64,000 bases of DNA from Dechloromonas denitrificans (GTDB lineage Bacteria > Pseudomonadota > Gammaproteobacteria > Burkholderiales > Rhodocyclaceae). Positions 47,579 to 56,430 of the stretch are shown here, one piece after another. A program made the translations under genes and the position numbers. The stretch spans positions 1,198,501 through 1,262,500 of the forward strand of contig NZ_CP075187.1 of the NCBI RefSeq assembly GCF_020510665.1, given 5' to 3'. The notes below the pieces were generated by a model. The model worked only from the letters and a program-made list of their open reading frames with translations. It did not search any database and was not told the DNA's origin. Every line of letters starts with the position of its first letter. Within the stretch, counting starts at the first letter, position 1.

Positions 47579-48433
47579 TCAGCCGGCCATTTCGCGACGG
47601 AAGCGCGTCAGGCGGACGTCAACGGTGAAACTCAGTTCGCTCAGCGCTGCCGCACGGGCACGGCCTTCGGCGCTGGCCCGATAGAGGTGCGGCGTCATCG
47701 CCAGCAGGTCGGCAATCGGTTCCCGGCCGCTGATGCTCAGCGAAAAACGCACGCTGTCACCGGGCAGGGCGCTGAATCCGGCGGGGACGAGATTTTCGGC
47801 CGGCCGTTCGGCTTTGAGTTGCGGGTAAATGATTTCGCGCAGTTCGCGCAGGTGGTCCGGTCCGGCATCGATCTGGATCAACTGGCCGCCGGGTTTCAAA
47901 ACGCGGGCAAATTCGTTGTAGACCGGGAAACCGAACAGGCACAGCACGCGATCCAGCGTGGCCGGCAGCACCGGCAGGTTGGCGTTGCTGCCGACTACCC
48001 AGCCAGGGCGCTTGTCCTGCTTGGCGGCGGTGAGCACGGCCCATTTCGAGATATCCAGCCCGAGCAGGGCAAGCGACTGGCCCTGGCTTTCGGCAGCCGC
48101 CGCCAGTTGGCGCAGGTAGTAGCCTTCGCCGCTGCCGGCGTCGAGGCAGTTCAGCGTCGTGTTCGGTGGCAGTTCGTCGAGCACGGCGCGGCTGAGCAGT
48201 TCGGCAATTGGCTGGTAGTAGCCGGCATTGAGATAGCGGCGGCGGGCGGCGACCATCTCCTTGCTGTCGCCCGGATCGAGCGAGCGCTTGTTCTGGACCG
48301 GCAGCAGGTTGGTATGGCCCTGGCTGGCAATGTCGAAACTGTGCCCGGAGGCGCAGCGCCAGGCGGTGCCGTGGCAATGCAGCGGTGCGCCGTCGAGCGG
48401 GCAGGCGAGCTGGGTGAAGGAGGCAATGGTCAT
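47579..48433 (-). CDS. Putative rRNA guanine methyltransferase, RlmA-like
   Basis: A 284-residue SAM methyltransferase. The N-terminal zinc-finger pattern CPLDGAPLHCHGTAWRCASGHSFD, noted by CPLDGAPLHC and CASGHSFD, resembles the treble-clef of RlmA (23S rRNA m1G745 methyltransferase). The SAM loop is CLDAGSGEGYYLRQL, followed by GLDISKWAVL and VGSNANLPVLP. It sits inside the biotin operon between bioA and bioF (33 bp and 44 bp gaps), so it is probably co-transcribed, but a role in biotin synthesis is not implied. Confidence 0.85.
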   Translation of the reverse strand: MTIASFTQLACPLDGAPLHCHGTAWRCASGHSFDIASQGHTNLLPVQNKRSLDPGDSKEMVAARRRYLNAGYYQPIAELLSRAVLDELPPNTTLNCLDAGSGEGYYLRQLAAAAESQGQSLALLGLDISKWAVLTAAKQDKRPGWVVGSNANLPVLPATLDRVLCLFGFPVYNEFARVLKPGGQLIQIDAGPDHLRELREIIYPQLKAERPAENLVPAGFSALPGDSVRFSLSISGREPIADLLAMTPHLYRASAEGRARAAALSELSFTVDVRLTRFRREMAG

Positions 48434-48465
48434 GGACGATGTCTGGCCGGATGCGTGTTGTTGCC

Positions 48466-49830
48466 TTAGCCGGCCAATGTTGCAGCCAGTGCGCCGGCAA
48501 CGGCCTCGCCGAGATGGGCGATTTCTTCGTCGCTGACGATGTACGGCGGCATCAGGTAGATGGTGTTGCCCATCGGGCGGATCAGCGCTTCGCGCTGCAG
48601 TGCGGCGCGGTAGAAGCGGCGCGAAAAATGCGGATCGTCGCTGATCACGTCGAAGGCGGCGATCATGCCGCGCTGGCGCAGATGGCGGACTTGCGGATGG
48701 TCCGCCAGCGGCGCGAGGGCGTTGGCGATTTTGGCCGATTTCTGGCGGTTGACCGCGATAGTGTCGTCTTCGGCAAAGATGTCGAGCGTCGCCAGCGCTG
48801 CCCGGCAGGCCAGCGCGTTGCCGGTGTAGGAATGCGAGTGCAGGAAGGCGCGAGCCACCGAGTCGTCGAGAAAGGCGTTGTAGATCGTGTCGCTCGACAG
48901 CACGATGGAGAGCGGCAGATAACCGCCGGAGATGCCTTTCGACAGGCACATCAGGTCGGGCCGGATGGGTTTGCCGTCAATCTCCGCCTGTTCATGCGCG
49001 AAGAAGGTGCCGGTGCGGCCGCAGCCGACGGCGATTTCATCGCAGATCAGGTGAACTTCGTGCTGGTCGCACAACTGGCGAGCGAGGCGCAGGTATTCCG
49101 GGGCGTACATCGCCATGCCGGCAGCACCCTGGACCAGCGGTTCGACGATCAGCGCGGCCGTGCGTGTGCCGTTTTTCTCCAGCCAGTCGGCCAGGCCGGC
49201 GGCGGCGCGACGGGCAACGTCGGCCGGCGTTTCGCCCGGCTCGGCCAGACGGAAATCGGGTGAGGGCAGGACGTGCGCCGCATGGCGCACCAGCGGGGCA
49301 TAGGCATCCTTGAACAGTGCGACATCGGTGACGGCCAGCGCGCCGACGGTTTCGCCGTGGTAGCTGCCGGCGAGGCAGAGGAATTCGGCTTTTTCCGGCC
49401 GGCCGACATTGCGCCAGTAATGAAAGCTCATCTTCAGCGCAATTTCGGTCGCCGATGCACCGTCCGAGGCGTAGAAGGCGTGGCCGAGCGTTCCCCCGGT
49501 CAACGCCGATAAACGCTCGGAAAGCTCGACCACCGGCTGGTGCGTGAAGCCGGCCAGCATGACGTGTTCCAGCGTTTCCAGCTGGTCTTTCAGCGCCGCG
49601 TTGATGCGCGGATTGGCGTGGCCGAAGAGGTTGGTCCACCACGAGCTGATGCCGTCGAGGTAGCGCTTGCCGTCAAAATCGTAGAGCCAGGCGCCGCTGC
49701 CGCGGGCAATCGGGACAAGCGGCAGATGCGACGGCGAGGCCGTTTGCGCATGGTGCTGCATCTGCGTGCATGGGTGCCAGACGGCGGCCTGGCTGCGCGC
49801 CAGCCAATCCTGGTTCGACGATGTTTTCAT
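48466..49830 (-). CDS. bioA: Adenosylmethionine-8-amino-7-oxononanoate transaminase
   Basis: PLP enzyme that uses SAM to aminate 7-keto-8-aminopelargonate to diaminopelargonate. The 454 residues show VWHPCTQMQ near the N-terminus, DGISSWWTNLFGH, GSYHGET, CDEIAVGCGRTG and the PLP lysine in CLSKGISGGYLPLS. The start at 49830 overlaps the stop of the DUF2863 gene by one base (TGATG), which suggests coupled translation. Confidence 0.94.
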   Translation of the reverse strand: MKTSSNQDWLARSQAAVWHPCTQMQHHAQTASPSHLPLVPIARGSGAWLYDFDGKRYLDGISSWWTNLFGHANPRINAALKDQLETLEHVMLAGFTHQPVVELSERLSALTGGTLGHAFYASDGASATEIALKMSFHYWRNVGRPEKAEFLCLAGSYHGETVGALAVTDVALFKDAYAPLVRHAAHVLPSPDFRLAEPGETPADVARRAAAGLADWLEKNGTRTAALIVEPLVQGAAGMAMYAPEYLRLARQLCDQHEVHLICDEIAVGCGRTGTFFAHEQAEIDGKPIRPDLMCLSKGISGGYLPLSIVLSSDTIYNAFLDDSVARAFLHSHSYTGNALACRAALATLDIFAEDDTIAVNRQKSAKIANALAPLADHPQVRHLRQRGMIAAFDVISDDPHFSRRFYRAALQREALIRPMGNTIYLMPPYIVSDEEIAHLGEAVAGALAATLAG

Positions 49831-51002
49831 CAGTGCAGCGCTTGCGAACTTTCGCCGGCTTGCTCCGGCATTTCGGCGTGCACCAGCTCGGCGTCCCGGT
49901 TGGGGAAGAGCGGGGCGCCGCAGTCGTCGCAGAATTCCATCGGGAAATGGTGGTCGAGGAAAAGCACGTCCTTGACGCCGCATTCGCGCAACACGGCTTC
50001 GATCTCGCCGGCCGCATCGGTCGCTTCATCCTCAGCGCCGAGCAGTGGCCAGACGATGCCGTGGTAAGTGTCGTCCTTGTCCTTCGGGCCGAGGCCGACG
50101 CGGTATTCCTCCATCCGGCGGTCGTAGCACGGGCCGACGACGGCGCGGAGGTCAGCCGGCATCAGGCCGAGCATGGTCTGCAGGAAGGCAACCGAGGCTT
50201 TCAGCGAATACGGGCGCGACAGGCGGTCGGCATTGCGGCAGGCGGCGTGGTAAGCGTCGGCCAGCAGCGGTTGCCAGGCACAACCGGTGAGCAGCGGTTC
50301 GAGGTTCGGACTGCCTTGCTTGATCCACTCCTTGAGCGCGGCTTCCTTGGTGCCATCCTTCTCGTTCCAGCGGAACAGCGCTTTGCCGCGCGGGATGGCG
50401 ATGGCCCCGACGAGGTAACGGACGTCAGACAGGAAACGGTTGGTTTCGGCCATACCTTGCGTGTCGACCGTGACATGCTCGCCGGCCAGCGTGGCGTGAC
50501 CCAGCGTCCGGGTCAGTTGCCAGGTGTCGCAGAAACTGCGCGGCAGCTGGTCGGGGCTGAACAGGAAGTCGGCCAGCGCAATACGTACATCGCCGCCGAA
50601 AACGTGGGCGCCGAGTTGTACTTTCAGGGCTTCGAGCGTGGTTTTGGGCAGCGAACAGGCGGGAATCGAAAAACGCGACCAGGCCAGTACCGGGGCGGCA
50701 AAAAGCTGGATGTCGAAATCGATGCCCTTGAATTCGAGTTGTCCGGTTTCGGCGCGTGACTCGACCATGTCGGCCAGTTCGTCATGGGCGCGCGGATTGG
50801 CTTCGAACAGGCGATCCAGGGCAGTATTGATGTCGTCTTCAGCGCCATTCTTGAGCAGGCTGTCGACGGTTTCAGCAAGCTGGGCTTCCCAGTAACTGTC
50901 TTCCAGCTTGCCGCCGGATTCGGAAAGACCGGTGGCCAGACGCTGGAGTTCTGCAGCATCGCGGGAAAGACGGTCACGCGAGCCGAAGCGGGTTCGTTTC
51001 AT
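49830..51002 (-). CDS. DUF2863 family protein
   Basis: A 390-residue cytoplasmic protein typical of betaproteobacteria, with no known function. It is acidic, has no membrane segment, and shows the segments [20 protein letters not shown] near the start and [32 protein letters not shown] at the end (noted by [13 protein letters not shown]), which includes a CxxC pair. It is the first gene of the block that contains the biotin genes and overlaps bioA by 1 bp. Confidence 0.85.
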   Translation of the reverse strand: MKRTRFGSRDRLSRDAAELQRLATGLSESGGKLEDSYWEAQLAETVDSLLKNGAEDDINTALDRLFEANPRAHDELADMVESRAETGQLEFKGIDFDIQLFAAPVLAWSRFSIPACSLPKTTLEALKVQLGAHVFGGDVRIALADFLFSPDQLPRSFCDTWQLTRTLGHATLAGEHVTVDTQGMAETNRFLSDVRYLVGAIAIPRGKALFRWNEKDGTKEAALKEWIKQGSPNLEPLLTGCAWQPLLADAYHAACRNADRLSRPYSLKASVAFLQTMLGLMPADLRAVVGPCYDRRMEEYRVGLGPKDKDDTYHGIVWPLLGAEDEATDAAGEIEAVLRECGVKDVLFLDHHFPMEFCDDCGAPLFPNRDAELVHAEMPEQAGESSQALH

Positions 51003-51080
51003 GGGTGTTCCAGAAAATACAAAGACAGGATTTTACCAGCCGGTAAAATCCGGCGTATCGCAATGCACAAAATTCACCTC

Positions 51081-51854
51081 ATGCTGATCTTCCTTTCTCC
51101 CGCCAAATCGCTCGATTACAAGACGCCGCCGCACGTTGCCACACATACGCTGCCGGCTTACTTGAAACAATCCGAGACGCTGATCACGCAGTTGCGCAAA
51201 CTGTCGCCGGCCGATATCGCCAATTTGATGGATCTATCCGACCCGCTGGCGCTGCTCAATTTCAACCGCTATGCCGAGTGGTCGCTGCCGTTTTCTCCGG
51301 ACAACGCCAAGCAGGCGGTACTTGCTTTCGATGGTGATGTTTACGACGGTCTAAGCGCCAAGACCCTGAGCGCCGCCGATCTCGACTTTGCGCAAAGCCA
51401 GGTGCGCATCCTGTCCGGCCTCTACGGCATTCTCAAGCCGCTCGACCTGATCCAGCCCTACCGGCTGGAAATGGGCACCAAGTTCGCCAACAAGGCAGGC
51501 AAGGATCTCTACGCCTTCTGGGGTGAAACGTTGCTTGACGCGATCAATGCCGAACTGGCCGCCATGGCCCATCCTGTCGCGGTCAACCTCGCTTCCGAGG
51601 AATATTTCAAGGCGGCGGTCGGGCGCAAGATCAACGGCCGCCTGATCCAGCCGGTCTTTGAAGACTGGAAGAACGGCAAGTACAAGATCATCAGTTTCTA
51701 CGCCAAGCGGGCGCGTGGCCTGATGACGCGCTATGCCGTGCTGAATCGCCTGAGTGATCCGGAAGGGCTGAAGGATTTCGATGGCGACGGCTATACCTAT
51801 GCGCCGGATGTGTCGGACGAAAAACACTGGGTTTTCCGTCGTCGGGAAAGCTGA
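51081..51854 (+). CDS. yaaA: Peroxide stress protein YaaA
   Basis: A 257-residue DNA-binding protein that in E. coli limits free iron and protects from peroxide damage. The start at 51081 ([13 protein letters not shown]) matches the family N-terminus, and the ATG at 51063 would add six residues. Motifs: [38 protein letters not shown] and [16 protein letters not shown] strong bidirectional terminator follows. The gene is divergent from the DUF2863 gene. Confidence 0.93.
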   Translation: MLIFLSPAKSLDYKTPPHVATHTLPAYLKQSETLITQLRKLSPADIANLMDLSDPLALLNFNRYAEWSLPFSPDNAKQAVLAFDGDVYDGLSAKTLSAADLDFAQSQVRILSGLYGILKPLDLIQPYRLEMGTKFANKAGKDLYAFWGETLLDAINAELAAMAHPVAVNLASEEYFKAAVGRKINGRLIQPVFEDWKNGKYKIISFYAKRARGLMTRYAVLNRLSDPEGLKDFDGDGYTYAPDVSDEKHWVFRRRES

Positions 51855-51874
51855 ATTTCTGGCTGTCTGAAATA

Positions 51875-51912
51875 AAAAAGGCCCGCCGGCATTCAGCGCC
51901 GGCGGGCCTTTT
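51875..51912. terminator. Bidirectional terminator between yaaA and flaG
   Basis: GGCCCGCCGGC (51880-51890) pairs with GCCGGCGGGCC (51898-51908), an 11-base perfect stem with a 7-base loop. Six A on the left and four T on the right serve both convergent genes. Confidence 0.92.
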
Positions 51913-51921
51913 GTGTTGGGC

Positions 51922-52329
51922 TCAAGCCTGGCTGTCGATCAGCAGGCCTTCCTTGTAACGATCCAGGCCGCGTGCAATGCGCAGCATTTCCTCGGAAGGA
52001 ATCTGGCGAATGACTTCCTTGGTCTGGCGATCGAGAACCTTGACGACGGATTCGCCACTTTCCTTGTCGATCGAGAACTCAAGCTGCGAACCTGCCCCAC
52101 CGACCCGGCGTTGCAACTCATCGGTCAGCTGCTTCAATTCCTTGGCGTTCGGCTTGGCATTCAGGGTTTGCTTCGTTTTGCCGGATTTCTCTTCCTTGCT
52201 CGCCTCGTTGGCTGCCAGGCGCGCGTTGTCACTGGCCGTGATCCGCTTTTCTTCGGTGGGCGCCATTCCTTGCCGCAGGGCTTGCGTTCCCTGTGTGGGC
52301 AGCGGCGCATTCAATTTCATTTCACTCAT
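51922..52329 (-). CDS. flaG: Flagellar protein FlaG family
   Basis: A 135-residue protein. The C-terminal half (about 65-130) is a FlaG domain with LEFSIDKESGESVVKVLDRQTKEVIRQIPSEEMLRIA, noted by LEFSIDKESG and VIRQIPSEE. The N-terminal half is a polar linker. FlaG proteins affect filament length or adhesion of the flagellum, but the precise role is unclear. It follows a low-complexity gene by 24 bp. No fliC or fliD gene is in the window. Confidence 0.88.
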   Translation of the reverse strand: MSEMKLNAPLPTQGTQALRQGMAPTEEKRITASDNARLAANEASKEEKSGKTKQTLNAKPNAKELKQLTDELQRRVGGAGSQLEFSIDKESGESVVKVLDRQTKEVIRQIPSEEMLRIARGLDRYKEGLLIDSQA

Positions 52330-52353
52330 GGCAAATACTCCAAAATACAGTGC

Positions 52354-53031
52354 TCATGCTTGGGTGTTGACCAGATTGCCGGCACTGTCGAGCCTGCTGC
52401 CCGTACTGTTCAGATTGTGCGCCAGGGTCTTGAGGAAACTTTGCAAATCAGGTGCGCTCTGGGGCGACGTTTCCGGACTGGTCTTGCCCTGCAGGGCAAG
52501 CGCCAGATTTCGAAAGGAAGTTTCGAGATCGCCGGTCTTGCTGCTTCCCGTCGTGCCGCTGCCGCTGTCGGCCGGCGTCCCCAGGGACTGGGCGAGATTC
52601 TGCAAACGTCCGGCCAGATCGCTGTAAGCATCCGTTCGACGCGAGGCGGAAACGGTGCCGCCGTCTTCGGTGGCTTCGTTCGATTCGGCACGTTGTGCGC
52701 TGTTGCCGGTCGCATTCAGTGCCTGGAAGAGTGCATTCATGAATTCGGGCAGGGCCTGTCCGGCATTCTGGGCCGTGCTTGAACTTGCGCTTTCCGCATC
52801 ATTGGCTTGTGTCTCGGTCGCAACCGGGGGGCGCGATGATGCCGCCGGTGCCAGGCCTGACTGATCCAGTGTTTTTTCCAGGGCCTTGAGCAGTTGTCCC
52901 GCTTTATTTTCGGGGGCGCGTACCGGCGCATCCTGCTCCCTGCTGCGGCCTTCGCGTTCAATACGGCCGGCTGCGCTGTCGCTGTTACGCAGGCTGCTGA
53001 CAGTACTGCTGTTGATGTTGCTGATGTCCAT
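52354..53031 (-). CDS. Low-complexity protein of unknown function (possibly flagellar or secretion associated)
   Basis: A 225-residue protein with no signal peptide, rich in Ser, Ala, Gln and Thr. It begins MDISNINSSTVSSLRNSDSA, has two helical parts (ALPEFMNALFQALNAT and SDLAGRLQNLAQSLG) and ends with similar helices (LQSFLKTLAHNLNSTGS). Such composition is usual in flagellar hook-length or secreted proteins, and the gene shares an operon with flaG. I do not recognise the family. Confidence 0.68.
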   Translation of the reverse strand: MDISNINSSTVSSLRNSDSAAGRIEREGRSREQDAPVRAPENKAGQLLKALEKTLDQSGLAPAASSRPPVATETQANDAESASSSTAQNAGQALPEFMNALFQALNATGNSAQRAESNEATEDGGTVSASRRTDAYSDLAGRLQNLAQSLGTPADSGSGTTGSSKTGDLETSFRNLALALQGKTSPETSPQSAPDLQSFLKTLAHNLNSTGSRLDSAGNLVNTQA

Positions 53032-53133
53032 GATCCTCTCCCGAGACGCACGATGCAGTCACGAGTTCATCAACGGCAGGTTTTAGGGGAACTTGAGGAT
53101 TTTTTTTGTGGTTTTATAAAATCAAAAAATGTA

Positions 53134-53164
53134 TTGACTCGGTACGGGTAGGCAAGGCTATAAT
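53134..53164 (+). promoter_or_regulatory. Promoter of the tRNA-Val/tRNA-Leu unit
   Basis: TTGACT (53134-53139) and a perfect TATAAT (53159-53164), spaced by 19 bp, with a GC-rich discriminator before the first tRNA base at 53175. Such a discriminator is typical of growth-rate controlled tRNA promoters. Confidence 0.8.
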
Positions 53165-53174
53165 GCGCCCCCTC

Positions 53175-53250
53175 GCGTTCTTAGCTCAGTTGGTAGAGCG
53201 TCTGCCTTACACGCAGAATGTCGGCGGTTCGAGCCCGTCAGGACGCACCA
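53175..53250 (+). tRNA. tRNA-Val (anticodon TAC)
   Basis: A 76-base gene including the encoded CCA. The acceptor stem GCGTTCT pairs with AGGACGC. The anticodon stem TCTGC/GCAGA encloses loop CTTACAC, giving anticodon TAC. The T-loop GGTTCGAGCC is normal. Separated from tRNA-Leu by 4 bp. Confidence 0.96.
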
Positions 53251-53254
53251 AATT

Positions 53255-53339
53255 GCTCTGGTGGTGAAATTGGTAGACACGCTATCTTGAGGGGGTAGTG
53301 CCGCAAGGTGTGCGAGTTCGAGTCTCGCCCAGAGCACCA
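53255..53339 (+). tRNA. tRNA-Leu (anticodon GAG)
   Basis: An 85-base class II tRNA with the encoded CCA. The acceptor stem GCTCTGG pairs with CCAGAGC. The anticodon arm CTATC-TTGAGGG-GGTAG reads GAG. The long variable arm carries TGCCGCAAGGTG. Its 3' end is a common attachment site for integrative elements. Confidence 0.95.
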
Positions 53340-53365
53340 AAAATAGTTCCAAAGCAGTCCAAATG

Positions 53366-53407
53366 AGGCCGAAACACCTAGTGAAAACAAGGGTTCCGGC
53401 CTTTTTT
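53366..53407 (+). terminator. Terminator after the tRNA pair
   Basis: AGGCCG (53366-53371) pairs with CGGCCT (53397-53402), followed by six T. The stem continues with one mismatch (AAAC with GTTC). It ends the tRNA unit. Confidence 0.78.
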
Positions 53408-53653
53408 GTGTCCATCTTTGTCCGGTGACAGTCATTGGTATCCGACGGTAACTGGCGGTAGGATTGACGGTATCCGCTTGAGCTTCAGATGTCTATTGAG
53501 TATCTGGGGGAGAACAGAGCGACGGCGCGATTGAAGTGTTTGACACCCCGATGCTTTGGGACTGTTCCGATGCCACCCAACGCTACAGCAAGGATGCCGA
53601 CATCAAGGTGCTGGTCGACTTTATTCGGATGCTGAAGGAGTTCTATTCCCGTT
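53408..53653. other. Gene-poor segment after the tRNAs, possible remnant of an integrated element
   Basis: No intact gene. The first part holds short repeated words (GGTATCCGACGGTAACTGG and GACGGTATCCGC near 53430-53480), of the kind seen before integrase genes. From about 53500 an open stretch on the + strand reads EVFDTPMLWDCSDATQRYS and KVLVDFIRMLKEFYS without a good start. I do not recognise it. It may be the broken end of a lost gene. Confidence 0.4.
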
Positions 53654-55009
53654 TCACCTCTCCGTTTGGCGACCTGCACACATACCGAGCATCGCAGCCA
53701 ATCCTGCGACAAGGGTTAGTGCCAACAATGAAACGCTGGGTACGACCCCATCGGCCCGGGCTGGCTGGAAGCGTGGCAATTGGGCAAAGTCATCGGCTCC
53801 GAAGTGGATTTCGTTGAACAGGTAGGGGTAGTAGTGAGTACGCAACTGCGCATGAAACGCTGCAATCGCATCCTGATAGCTGAGTTGGGCCAGCAGATCG
53901 GTGGCGGCCGTGCGATGCAGAATGGCTTGAACGCCGACACCGGGCAACAACCAGCCCAGGCGTTTGCTCCAGCGCTGGCGCGCCAGCAGGCCCTCGCGGT
54001 AGGCGGCCACCTGCGGCGCAACGCTCTCGTCTCCTTGTTGTTGGAAGGCGTAGTACCACTTCCAGTGAAAACCTGCCGGCAAGGGCGCCGTGTGTTGCCA
54101 TTGCGGATGCGTGCGAAAGAACTGCTGCATGGTGTCCTCGCGGGGAAGGTCCCAGGCACCATGGACCGCCTGGCGTTGCGCCAGCATCAGCTCGACGCCT
54201 TGGCACACAGGTACGGATTGCGCCAGAACCGCATTGCCGACCGTAGGCAGCACGAGCGTCAGGACTGCCCAGCAGCCCATCAGGGCCGTGGCGTTGGCAA
54301 TCGAGCTGTAGCCCCGCGTCGCGACGATCAGGGCCAGCCCGCTCCAGAAGGCGACGTAGGTGAACACCGTGACCAGTACCACGGCGCACGTGGCCGCCGA
54401 CATTCCGCTGGCCAAGGCACCGCCCAGCATCGGCAGGCAAAGACAAGCGAAGACGAGGGCGGCGCGCAGGGCAGCCCGTCGCACCCACAGGCCGCGTGCC
54501 GCCCCTGGCAGAGCCAGCAGGGTCGCCAGCCGGCCGGCGTGCCGCTCGCCGGAAACGAGATCGTAGAGCAGTGCGATCAGGATCAGTGGGGCCAGATAGA
54601 CCAGCACGAAGGCGAAATCGAAGCGCCCGGCCAGCGCCAGTTCGGGGTTGAAGACTTCACCGTCGTGCAATTGCGCCTGCAACGCAAGCGCACGCACGCG
54701 CAGCACGTAGGGTGCCGCATCGCGCAGGCCCAGCGCCAGGAATGCGGCGTCCGAAGGTTCATCCCAGGTACCTAGAAAAGTGTAGTAAGCGACTGTTCCC
54801 GCATCGCCCTCGTGCGTGAGTTTCGGTTGCTGAGTCGCCAATTCTTGCCGCTGCAGGTCGGCCAACCGGGCAATGGTCTGTTGCTGGCGGGAGACTTCAC
54901 TCAGACCAGAACCGACCGCCAGCGTGGACAGAATCAACAACAGCAACAAGCCGGCCATGGCCAGGCGTGAGCGCCACAGCAGGCGCCATTCGTGAGCTAG
55001 CCAGGTCAT
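53654..55009 (-). CDS. ABC-2 type permease, DUF3526 family (second subunit)
   Basis: A 451-residue membrane protein of an ABC exporter-type system. It has an N-terminal hydrophobic helix (MAGLLLLLILSTLAVGS), a soluble region of about 130 residues, and five more helices in the middle (FVLVYLAPLILIALLYDLVSGE and others) with the ABC-2 motif DLVSGERHAGRL. The start at 55009 overlaps the first permease gene by 4 bp. The longer upstream frame reads through that gene in another frame. It is the last gene of the block and no terminator is seen before the remnant segment. Confidence 0.82.
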   Translation of the reverse strand: MTWLAHEWRLLWRSRLAMAGLLLLLILSTLAVGSGLSEVSRQQQTIARLADLQRQELATQQPKLTHEGDAGTVAYYTFLGTWDEPSDAAFLALGLRDAAPYVLRVRALALQAQLHDGEVFNPELALAGRFDFAFVLVYLAPLILIALLYDLVSGERHAGRLATLLALPGAARGLWVRRAALRAALVFACLCLPMLGGALASGMSAATCAVVLVTVFTYVAFWSGLALIVATRGYSSIANATALMGCWAVLTLVLPTVGNAVLAQSVPVCQGVELMLAQRQAVHGAWDLPREDTMQQFFRTHPQWQHTAPLPAGFHWKWYYAFQQQGDESVAPQVAAYREGLLARQRWSKRLGWLLPGVGVQAILHRTAATDLLAQLSYQDAIAAFHAQLRTHYYPYLFNEIHFGADDFAQLPRFQPARADGVVPSVSLLALTLVAGLAAMLGMCAGRQTER

Positions 55010-56430
55010 CGTGTCGACCTCCCGAGACGGCGTGAGACCAGCACCAGCAAGCCGACGAGCGAAGCCAACCACGCCAGCAGCACGCAGGCCATCGGCAAGG
55101 CACGGCGCAGCGTGTCGGCAGGCGCCTCCGCTGCGTAGCGAAAATCGGCAATGTCTTGCCAGTGCTCGCGTCCGATGCGGTTGTCGCTGGACCGGTCGCC
55201 AGCATAGGTGAGCTTTTCGGCCTGCAGGCGATTGAGCTCTTGTATCAGTTGGTAGCGGTGTTGCTCGGCCTGCTCAAGAAAGCCTCTATATGAATGCAGG
55301 TCGGTACCGGAAGCGATCATCGAGACGCGACGCAGGGCGATCACGGGGCTGACCAGCGAGAAGGCGTCCACATACCGCAGCTGTTGCTCTTGAGCGGAGA
55401 AACTTGCGTCGGCGTATCGGTTGAATAGCGCACTGGTCAGTCGTTCGCCTTCCATGCCCAGCAGGCCCTTGTAGTTCACAGGAAGATCCTCGACGCGGCT
55501 GACGCCGTACTGCGTCAACACCTTCTTGCGGAACTTGTTGAAGTAGGGATCGTCGGGGTTGTGGCTATCGCCCATGGCGGCGAGGTCTCTGGCAACGGAA
55601 ATATCGGTTTCAAATCGTGTCGGCAGCGGCTGCGACCACGCCACCAGATCGGCCCCGAGGCGCGGTACCAGTACCACGCTGACGGCCCACAGTGCGAGCA
55701 GCACGATCAGCGCGTCTCGCCCGCGCGCCGCCAGCGTTGAAATGCCCACCACGGTAACGGCCCACAAAAAAAGCCAGATGCCGTAGCCGCCGATCAACAG
55801 CAGCGCCAGGCTGAGCGGTGCCGACGTTGCCGTGCCAATCCAGAGCAGCGTCAGCACCACCGGTGCCAGCGCCAGCGCCGCCACCCCGGCCAGAACCAGC
55901 AGTTTCCCCGCCACCAACTGGCCGGGTTGCAAGCCTTGAGTGACCAGCAATCGCAAGGTGCCGCTCTCGCGTTCGCGCGCCACGGATGCGTGCCCCAAGA
56001 AGATCAGGAGGAGCGGCGCCAGAACTTGCAACACGAAGGCCGGCGTCAATTGGCCGAAGCGCAGCATCAGGGATGATTGGCGGACATCACCGAAGTTGGG
56101 GCTGTTCTGGCGATGGCCTTCCAGATAGAGGGTGTGCCCGGTATACGGGTCAATGCCGGCGTCGAAGGATGCCAGCGGATTGACTGGCCTGAAGGCAAAT
56201 TGACCATAGTGGACCATGCGGTGAGGATGCCGGTCAGGCTGTGCTGCAAACTCATGGTCCGCCTGGTCCTGGTAGCGCGAGCGCTCCGCGTCTGCCCCCT
56301 GGCGCTGCTCCCAGGCAGTGAACGCCGACATTGCCGTCAACATCAGGAGCAGTACGAGTCCCATGACCGCGACCCGGTCCCGCCATAGCAGTCGCCATTC
56401 TTCGCGTGCAATGCGGAACGCGGCGCTCAT
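55006..56430 (-). CDS. ABC-2 type permease, DUF3526 family (first subunit)
   Basis: A 474-residue permease with an N-terminal helix (VMGLVLLLMLTAMSAF), then helices from about 125 with LAPLLLIFLGHASVARERESGTLRLLVTQG, noted by ARERESGTLRLL, a motif of NosY-like ABC-2 permeases. A soluble region (about 270-400) and two last helices follow. It pairs with the next permease and the ATPase. DUF3526 pairs commonly stand beside TonB-dependent siderophore receptors, as here. Substrate unknown. Confidence 0.84.
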   Translation of the reverse strand: MSAAFRIAREEWRLLWRDRVAVMGLVLLLMLTAMSAFTAWEQRQGADAERSRYQDQADHEFAAQPDRHPHRMVHYGQFAFRPVNPLASFDAGIDPYTGHTLYLEGHRQNSPNFGDVRQSSLMLRFGQLTPAFVLQVLAPLLLIFLGHASVARERESGTLRLLVTQGLQPGQLVAGKLLVLAGVAALALAPVVLTLLWIGTATSAPLSLALLLIGGYGIWLFLWAVTVVGISTLAARGRDALIVLLALWAVSVVLVPRLGADLVAWSQPLPTRFETDISVARDLAAMGDSHNPDDPYFNKFRKKVLTQYGVSRVEDLPVNYKGLLGMEGERLTSALFNRYADASFSAQEQQLRYVDAFSLVSPVIALRRVSMIASGTDLHSYRGFLEQAEQHRYQLIQELNRLQAEKLTYAGDRSSDNRIGREHWQDIADFRYAAEAPADTLRRALPMACVLLAWLASLVGLLVLVSRRLGRSTR

